From NCBI RefSeq assembly GCF_004792295.1, contig NZ_SRRY01000001.1, positions 3,541,501-3,605,500 of the forward strand: DNA of 64,000 nt, given 5' to 3'. Within the stretch, counting starts at the first letter, position 1. Every line of letters starts with the position of its first letter. Source of the DNA: Pseudoalteromonas sp. MEBiC 03607. GTDB lineage: Bacteria; Pseudomonadota; Gammaproteobacteria; Enterobacterales; Alteromonadaceae. This document shows positions 58,227 through 64,000 of this stretch, one piece after another. Made by a program: the position numbers and the translations under genes. Below the pieces are notes generated by a model. That model searched no databases and was not told where the DNA came from. It saw only the letters and a list, made by a program, of their open reading frames with translations.

Positions 58227-60690
58227 CATTGCTTCCTTTTTTTGCATACTCTTTCTCAACTTTTTGAGTAATTTCATCACTTAAACGCAGCGCTCTAAGT
58301 AAAGTAAATACATTCTCTTCATGGTTATAATTAAAGTTCACTGCTTGCTGCTGCGCTTCATTATAACCTTCTAAATTAACACCTAAATGTAACCAACCAT
58401 CAGGTTTGAGGTTAACACTGCTGCGTAGTTTTTTAATATCTAAATTCTCAAGTAAACTCAGCGTGGTACTCAGCTCCTGTTGCTGCGCTTTTACAGCTTC
58501 AAAACCCGCATTATTGGTGATCAGTAATTTACCATCACCTTGATTAACTAGCTGCCCTTGCTTTACCTCTATTCCCTGTTTGCTTATAACAACAGGTAAG
58601 GTGCCCGCTAAGCGCCCGCTTAAACTAATTCCAGACTCAGCATCAAGGGTGACTAATTTGCTGGCATCAATATTTTCAAACTTAACGGTCGCGGTTTGGT
58701 TGTCACTCAGTGGGCAGTATTTATTCACCACAAATTTGCCGCCCATAACTTGACCGGTTAGATCAGCTGCGCAAGGCTGATTAGCCGTTACCTGCAACTG
58801 ACCCTGCATATTTTTGACCACAGCACCTGCGCGCAGTTCATTGAGTGTAAATTTAGTCGCTGCAATATTAAGCTTCCCTGAATTAAACGTCCCATCTAAA
58901 TCCACGGCAAAATCATTTGCTAGGTAGTCATTATAAAGCGCACTGAGTTTATTAATGTGAACACTACCTTCTGCTTGCTGAAGATTTACATCACCTTTAA
59001 TAATCCCTGAAACCACCCCATCAGTGATGGTTGCAAGGGGCTCAAACTGAGCAATTATCGGATTAAGCTTGGATACTGCCTGCTCAGGTATCACCAATTC
59101 AAATGGGTGCGCAACCTTAGACATATGATGGCTAACAAGCGCTTCAAAGCCATCAGCAAACACATGATGCGTTGCCTGCAAAGCGCGGCTTTGTAGGGCA
59201 TTTGTAACGACAGACAACTTATTTAAAGTAAATTCAGGTGTTGATAATTTAGCAGCCGTGGTTTTGGCATCAATATCAGCAAATAATTCCCCCACACTGA
59301 GATCTGTACTAAGGGTTAGCTCATTACTGATTTTTGCTGCGTTAATATCATTATAATTTAATGATTTAACCTTACTGTTGGCTTTAACAATTAAGTGTTG
59401 CTCGGCATTATGCTCTGCCTCAATCGTGCTGGTAAAGTCGGCTATCTGAGCAGCCGATATAAGCGCGTTTTTAACACTGACATTTGCGTTCAATCTAGCA
59501 GCTATCGGGCTAGAAAATAACTCATCGATATTTAGCTTTCCTTTAGCCCCAATACCCTCAACCAGAGCACCGTCAGCCTGAAAATCCAAAAATGCAGGGA
59601 GTGAATCAAGTGACAGTTGAAAATCAGCGCTAACGTCACTTTCATGCAAATGCGCATTGAGCTTTAGCTCATCAATATCTTTACTGTTAAAATCAATACT
59701 AACTTGGCTATTAAGTGATGCGAGCGGATCCTGTAAAGAAAGGGTCGTATTAATGACTGTCACTTCACTTTGCCCTTCAGCTGCTAGCAATTTTACGATT
59801 GGGACTGATAGCTGCTCGGCTTCTACACTAACTGGTTTTTCAATTTCTAACTGCCAAGTAAGCGGTAGCTGCGCTTCAATAAATGATTGATGCTGTTGGT
59901 CTTTGATGATGCTTAAACATGCTTGGTTTGCGCTAAGTTGATTTTGTATCGCTGATAAATCCGCAGATAAATGCTGTTGGTTTAATTGATACTTCGCACT
60001 CAGTTGCCCTTCAGTGGTAAAACCTAGGTCGCATTGCGCTAGAGCATGCTGATAACTTGCATTGATGGTGCTTTCAATTGCAACCGTAATACCATCAAAC
60101 TTAACCTGCGATTGAGTGCCAAAATGGCTGCTTGCTGGCAATGTTATGAACCGCCTAGCTACTTGCTCATCAAGGGTAAGATCGGCTTTTATTTCATAAT
60201 TAGATATTTCAACATCTGCATTAAGATCACGTGAAATCGTAAAATGGTTTAAGCGTTTTTCTTGTATTGCCAACCTAACAGGGCTATCGGTAAACGGTGA
60301 GACTACATCAAGCTGCTCAATGCTTATTAGCGGTCTTTGCTCTGGTAATACTAAAGCGAGCTTTTTAAATTCAGTCTGTGCTGATTCTGGTTGTTGTTTA
60401 TTTGCAAGGTCGCTAACGATGAGATTAGCGCGAGAAACCCTAACCTGTTGCTTGTTAGCAAGGATGCCAGCTAACTCTATTTGCTGCCCTTGATAAGTTA
60501 AGCATAATTTCTCGATATTTAAATCAAGCTGGCTGGTCAATGACCAATCAATGCAGTGAAGCTCAGCGCCATTTTTACTAAGCATAGGCGTTAAGTACCA
60601 CGATGTCAGTGGTAGCCTGAACAGATACGCCAACAGCAGCATGCTTAGCACGATACCTAGCAACCCTACGCTTACCCGCTTAAAACTCAA
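58219..60690 (-). CDS. ydbH: YdbH family AsmA-like intermembrane lipid transport protein
   Basis: 823 residues. One N-terminal membrane helix (VSVGLLGIVLSMLLLAYLF) is followed by a very long periplasmic beta-rich region, as in YdbH, YhdP and TamB. The C-terminal block with KLRSSVNLKPDGWLHLGVNLEGYN and NFNYNHEENVFTLLRALRL is typical of YdbH. It forms a hydrophobic bridge for phospholipid passage to the outer membrane. TTG start at 60690 is supported by AAGGAGAG six bases upstream. ynbE and ydbL follow in one operon. Confidence 0.92.
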   Translation of the reverse strand: MSFKRVSVGLLGIVLSMLLLAYLFRLPLTSWYLTPMLSKNGAELHCIDWSLTSQLDLNIEKLCLTYQGQQIELAGILANKQQVRVSRANLIVSDLANKQQPESAQTEFKKLALVLPEQRPLISIEQLDVVSPFTDSPVRLAIQEKRLNHFTISRDLNADVEISNYEIKADLTLDEQVARRFITLPASSHFGTQSQVKFDGITVAIESTINASYQHALAQCDLGFTTEGQLSAKYQLNQQHLSADLSAIQNQLSANQACLSIIKDQQHQSFIEAQLPLTWQLEIEKPVSVEAEQLSVPIVKLLAAEGQSEVTVINTTLSLQDPLASLNSQVSIDFNSKDIDELKLNAHLHESDVSADFQLSLDSLPAFLDFQADGALVEGIGAKGKLNIDELFSSPIAARLNANVSVKNALISAAQIADFTSTIEAEHNAEQHLIVKANSKVKSLNYNDINAAKISNELTLSTDLSVGELFADIDAKTTAAKLSTPEFTLNKLSVVTNALQSRALQATHHVFADGFEALVSHHMSKVAHPFELVIPEQAVSKLNPIIAQFEPLATITDGVVSGIIKGDVNLQQAEGSVHINKLSALYNDYLANDFAVDLDGTFNSGKLNIAATKFTLNELRAGAVVKNMQGQLQVTANQPCAADLTGQVMGGKFVVNKYCPLSDNQTATVKFENIDASKLVTLDAESGISLSGRLAGTLPVVISKQGIEVKQGQLVNQGDGKLLITNNAGFEAVKAQQQELSTTLSLLENLDIKKLRSSVNLKPDGWLHLGVNLEGYNEAQQQAVNFNYNHEENVFTLLRALRLSDEITQKVEKEYAKKGSNDG

Positions 60691-60737
60691 AAAACTCTCC
60701 TTGCCTTTGAACTTACACTTACTAGCACCATTATAAA

Positions 60738-60771
60738 CAAAAAGGCTGCACTTAATAGTGCAGCCTTTTTA
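60738..60771 (-). terminator. Terminator after purL
   Basis: AAAAAGGCTGCAC and GTGCAGCCTTTTT form the stem between purL and ydbH. Confidence 0.85.
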
Positions 60772-60824
60772 GTTTAAACGATTTGTATGAACCTAGCTTG
60801 TATAGCTAGGTATATAGCTAAGTT

Positions 60825-63800
60825 TTAGCCAACGTTTTTACGTGCGTTGCGGAACATACGCATCCATGGGCTATCTTCACGCCACTCATCTGGGTGCCAT
60901 GAGTTAGCAACAGTACGGAATACACGCTCTGGGTGCGGCATCATAACCGTGGCACGACCATCAGTAGAGGTAATACCTGTGATACCTTCAGGCGAGCCGT
61001 TCGGGTTAGCTGGGTATTGCGTTGTTGGGTTACCGTAGTTATCAACAAACTTCACTGCCACAGTGCCTGACTCAAGCGCAGCTTTAACTGCATCGCTGTT
61101 AGCGAATTCAGCATGACCTTCACCATGAGAAACAGCGATAGGCATACGAGAACCAGCCATACCGTTAAAGAATACTGATGGGTTTTCTTGCACCTCTACA
61201 AGGCTAAAGCGAGCTTCAAAGCGCTCTGACTTGTTGGTTACAAAACGTGGCCAGTGCTCAGTGCCTGGGATCAACTCTTTCAATGTTGAAAGCATTTGAC
61301 AGCCATTACACACACCTAGGCTGAATGTATCTTCGCGGTGGAAGAAGCTTTGGAACTGCTCACGCGCCATCTCATTAAATAAGATTGACTTAGCCCAGCC
61401 TTCACCTGCGCCTAATACGTCACCGTAAGAGAAACCACCACATGCCACTAAGCCTTTAAATTGCTCAAGTGTTAAACGACCTTCAAGGATGTCGCTCATG
61501 TGTACGTCAACCGCTGCAAAGCCAGCACGGTTAAATGCCGCAGCCATTTCTAAATGAGAGTTAACACCTTGCTCACGTAGAATCGCCATTTTCGGCTTCG
61601 CACCAGTTGCAATGTAAGGCGCAGCAACGTCTTCGTTTAAGTCAAAGCTTAGTTTTACGTTAAGACCTGGGTCTTTTGCGTCAAACTTAGCGTCAAATTC
61701 TTGCTTAGCACACTCTGGGTTATCGCGACGTGCTTGCATTTGGTAAGTTGTTTCAGCCCAAATAGTGCGAAGCTCAGTACGCGTGTGGTTAAGCACCACA
61801 TCATCACCACGAGTGAATACCACGCGGTCATCAGCGTTTAGTGTACCAATTTCATGGCTGATAGCTGCTAAGCCGTGATCAGCAAGAACGGCTTTAACTG
61901 CATCTAAATCAGCGTTTGCCACTTGGATAACCGCACCTAGCTCTTCATTATAAAGCGCTTCGATGTCTGAACCTGTAAGGCCTGCAAGGTCAACAGTAAC
62001 ACCCGTGTGACCAGCAAATGCCATTTCCGCAACAGTTGTGAATAAACCACCGTCTGAACGGTCATGGTAGGCAAGTAACTTGTTATCAGCAACAAGCGCT
62101 TGCATTGCTTCATAGAAACCTTTTAATAACTCAGGGCTATCAACATCAGGTGTTACATCACCTAATTGCTTATAAACCTGTGCAAGGCTTGATGCACCCA
62201 TACGGTTTTGACCCGCACCTAAATCAACTAATAATAGTGATGATTCACCTTTATCAGTGCGTAGCTGTGGCGTTACTGTTTTACGCACATCTTCAACACG
62301 ACCAAAGGCAGTGATGATTAGTGATAATGGTGCAGTAACCGATTTTTGCTCACCGTTTTCATCCCATTGAGTTTTCATCGACATTGAGTCTTTACCCACA
62401 GGAATTGTTAAACCAAGTGCCGGACAAAGCTCTTCACCTACCGCTTTAACAGCTTCGTAAAGACCCGCATCTTCGCCAGGGTGACCAGCTGCGGCCATCC
62501 AGTTTGCAGATAGCTTGATATTTTCAAGGCCACCGATGTTAGCACACGCGATGTTCGTTAATGACTCAGCCACAGCTAAACGAGCAGAAGCTCCATAGTT
62601 TAACAGTGCAGCTGGTGTACGTTCACCTAGTGACATTGCTTCACCGTGGTAAGTATCAAACGCAGCGGCTGTTACCGCACAGTTTGCTACTGGCACCTGC
62701 CAAGGACCTACCATTTGGTCACGCGCAACTAAACCCGTTACCGTGCGGTCACCAATGGTGATTAAGAATGTTTTTTCAGCAATCGTTGGTAAGCGTAATA
62801 AACGTTGTGCGGCATCTGCAGCATCAATGTTTGCAACGTCTAATGGTTGCGATTGTGCTTTTTTAGACTCCACTTCGCGGTGCATTTTTGGTGCTTTACC
62901 AAGTAAAACATCAAGCGGTAGGTCAACAGGGTTGTTACCAAAGTAGCTATCTTCAACCGTTAAGTGGCGCTCTTCTGTTGCTTCACCGATAACTGCGTAT
63001 TGTGCACGTTCACGTTTACAGATTGCTTCAAAGCGCGCGAAGTCTTCAGCTGCAACTGCTAATACGTAACGCTCTTGAGATTCGTTACACCAAATTTCGT
63101 GTGGTGCCATACCCGGCTCATCGTTTGGAATATCACGAAGTTGGAATTTACCACCACGACCACCGTCGTCTACAAGCTCAGGGAATGCGTTTGAAAGACC
63201 ACCTGCACCCACATCGTGAATGAAAGCGATTGGGTTTGCATCACCTAACTGCCAACATTTGTCGATAACTTCCTGACAACGACGTTCCATTTCTGGGTTT
63301 TCACGTTGTACCGATGCAAAGTCTAAATCTTCGTTCGATTGACCTGATGTCATACTAGACGCAGCACCACCACCAAGGCCGATGTTCATTGCCGGACCAC
63401 CTAGTGCGATAAGTTTTGCACCAACTGGGATTTCACCTTTTTGAACATGTTCAGAACGAATGTTACCTAAACCACCTGCAAGCATGATTGGCTTGTGGTA
63501 ACCACGTACTTCTTCACCGTTGTGGCTTGATACTTTTTCTTCGTAGGTACGGAAGTAACCAAGTAAGTTAGGACGACCAAATTCGTTATTGAATGCCGCG
63601 CCACCTAATGGACCTTCAGTCATGATATCTAGTGCATTAACGATACGACCAGGCTTACCAAAGTCGGTTTCCCATGGTTGCTCGTAACCAGGAATACGAA
63701 GGTTAGATACAGTGAAGCCCACTAAACCAGCTTTTGGTTTAGAACCACGACCTGTAGCACCTTCGTCACGAATCTCACCACCAGAACCTGTTGAAGCACC

Positions 63801-64000
63801 CGAGAATGGTGCAATCGCTGTTGGGTGATTGTGAGTTTCAACTTTCATCAAGATTTCGATGTTTTCTTGATGGTATGCGTACTCGCCTTCACTGTTCGGG
63901 AAGAAACGACCCGCTACTGAGCCCTTCATTACCGCTGCGTTATCTTTGTATGCAGATAACACATTTTCAGGGTGTTGCTCGTAAGTGTTTTTGATCATTT
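60825..64000 (-). CDS. purL: Phosphoribosylformylglycinamidine synthase, C-terminal part (5' end outside window)
   Basis: The last 1057 residues of a protein that is normally about 1295 long; the reading frame continues past base 64000. The ATP-grasp-like core has [29 protein letters not shown], and the glutaminase domain at the C-terminus has the nucleophile in [10 protein letters not shown] and the histidine/glutamate in SHGEGHAEF and PHPERVFR. It aligns along its whole length with E. coli PurL. It makes FGAM from FGAR, glutamine and ATP in purine synthesis. The ATG at 63998 is internal. Confidence 0.97.
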   Translation of the reverse strand, partial: MIKNTYEQHPENVLSAYKDNAAVMKGSVAGRFFPNSEGEYAYHQENIEILMKVETHNHPTAIAPFSGASTGSGGEIRDEGATGRGSKPKAGLVGFTVSNLRIPGYEQPWETDFGKPGRIVNALDIMTEGPLGGAAFNNEFGRPNLLGYFRTYEEKVSSHNGEEVRGYHKPIMLAGGLGNIRSEHVQKGEIPVGAKLIALGGPAMNIGLGGGAASSMTSGQSNEDLDFASVQRENPEMERRCQEVIDKCWQLGDANPIAFIHDVGAGGLSNAFPELVDDGGRGGKFQLRDIPNDEPGMAPHEIWCNESQERYVLAVAAEDFARFEAICKRERAQYAVIGEATEERHLTVEDSYFGNNPVDLPLDVLLGKAPKMHREVESKKAQSQPLDVANIDAADAAQRLLRLPTIAEKTFLITIGDRTVTGLVARDQMVGPWQVPVANCAVTAAAFDTYHGEAMSLGERTPAALLNYGASARLAVAESLTNIACANIGGLENIKLSANWMAAAGHPGEDAGLYEAVKAVGEELCPALGLTIPVGKDSMSMKTQWDENGEQKSVTAPLSLIITAFGRVEDVRKTVTPQLRTDKGESSLLLVDLGAGQNRMGASSLAQVYKQLGDVTPDVDSPELLKGFYEAMQALVADNKLLAYHDRSDGGLFTTVAEMAFAGHTGVTVDLAGLTGSDIEALYNEELGAVIQVANADLDAVKAVLADHGLAAISHEIGTLNADDRVVFTRGDDVVLNHTRTELRTIWAETTYQMQARRDNPECAKQEFDAKFDAKDPGLNVKLSFDLNEDVAAPYIATGAKPKMAILREQGVNSHLEMAAAFNRAGFAAVDVHMSDILEGRLTLEQFKGLVACGGFSYGDVLGAGEGWAKSILFNEMAREQFQSFFHREDTFSLGVCNGCQMLSTLKELIPGTEHWPRFVTNKSERFEARFSLVEVQENPSVFFNGMAGSRMPIAVSHGEGHAEFANSDAVKAALESGTVAVKFVDNYGNPTTQYPANPNGSPEGITGITSTDGRATVMMPHPERVFRTVANSWHPDEWREDSPWMRMFRNARKNVG

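Overview
The window reads as ordinary chromosome of a marine gammaproteobacterium of the order Alteromonadales, most likely Pseudoalteromonas or a close relative. This rests on gene content: an argCBFG-argH cluster with an N-acetyltransferase reading frame attached to argH, a PanP-type aspartate decarboxylase, a REC-DUF3369-HD-GYP response regulator, Kdo kinase, two Wzi-like outer-membrane proteins and moderately AT-rich DNA. No rRNA, tRNA, CRISPR array, prophage or complete insertion sequence was seen. The genus is an inference.

Layout. 1-4 kb: the 3' end of cca, two adjacent DUF1566 envelope genes and two uncharacterised genes. 4-9 kb: an RND efflux adaptor/pump pair and msrA. 9-11 kb: btuB behind a cobalamin riboswitch. 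11.1-11.6 kb: a small unit made of a 13-residue leader ORF, a hairpin over a ribosome binding site and a basic 79-residue protein. 11.6-17.8 kb: yajQ, a VanZ-like gene, panE, thiI, a TetR regulator, coaD and a Wzi-like gene. 17.8-19.7 kb: an apparent operon of one small Gln/Ser-rich protein and three tandem paralogous membrane proteins that I cannot assign. 19.9-27.2 kb: the arginine genes, with argCBFGH and the acetyltransferase frame facing away from argE across an ArgR operator; argE ends inside a MITE-like inverted-repeat element. 27.4-31 kb: panP and a degenerate GGDEF/EAL membrane protein. 31-39 kb: a TrmB-like gene, yadH, yadG, ubiX, mpl, uppP, folK, folB, plsY and tsaD. 39-46 kb: yjaG, a DUF2007 protein, a DUF2721 protein, the HD-GYP regulator, a LysR regulator, a 2OG-Fe(II) oxygenase, ubiA, ubiC and a FliL-like protein. 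46-49.5 kb: glpE-glpG and kbl-tdh. 49.6-57 kb: lipopolysaccharide inner-core genes (gmhB, a heptosyltransferase, kdkA, hldE, gmhA, a Wzi-like gene, waaA). 57-64 kb: a DUF1415 gene, the ydbH-ynbE-ydbL envelope lipid-transport operon and the 3' part of purL.

How they work together. gmhA, hldE and gmhB make ADP-heptose precursors. WaaA adds Kdo, KdkA phosphorylates it and the GT9 enzyme adds heptose. PanP (beta-alanine), PanE (pantoate) and CoaD serve coenzyme A synthesis. UbiC, UbiA and UbiX serve ubiquinone synthesis. The arginine cluster is nearly complete and is probably ArgR-controlled.

Most worth a second look: the small-protein plus triplicated membrane-protein operon; the argH/acetyltransferase overlap at an A8 run; the leader-peptide/hairpin unit at 11.2-11.5 kb and its flanking inverted repeats; and the MITE-like element forming the 3' end of argE. 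Intergenic stretches not listed separately are shorter than 300 bases and showed nothing I could support. The one longer gap, upstream of btuB, holds the riboswitch and two repeat or terminator structures.
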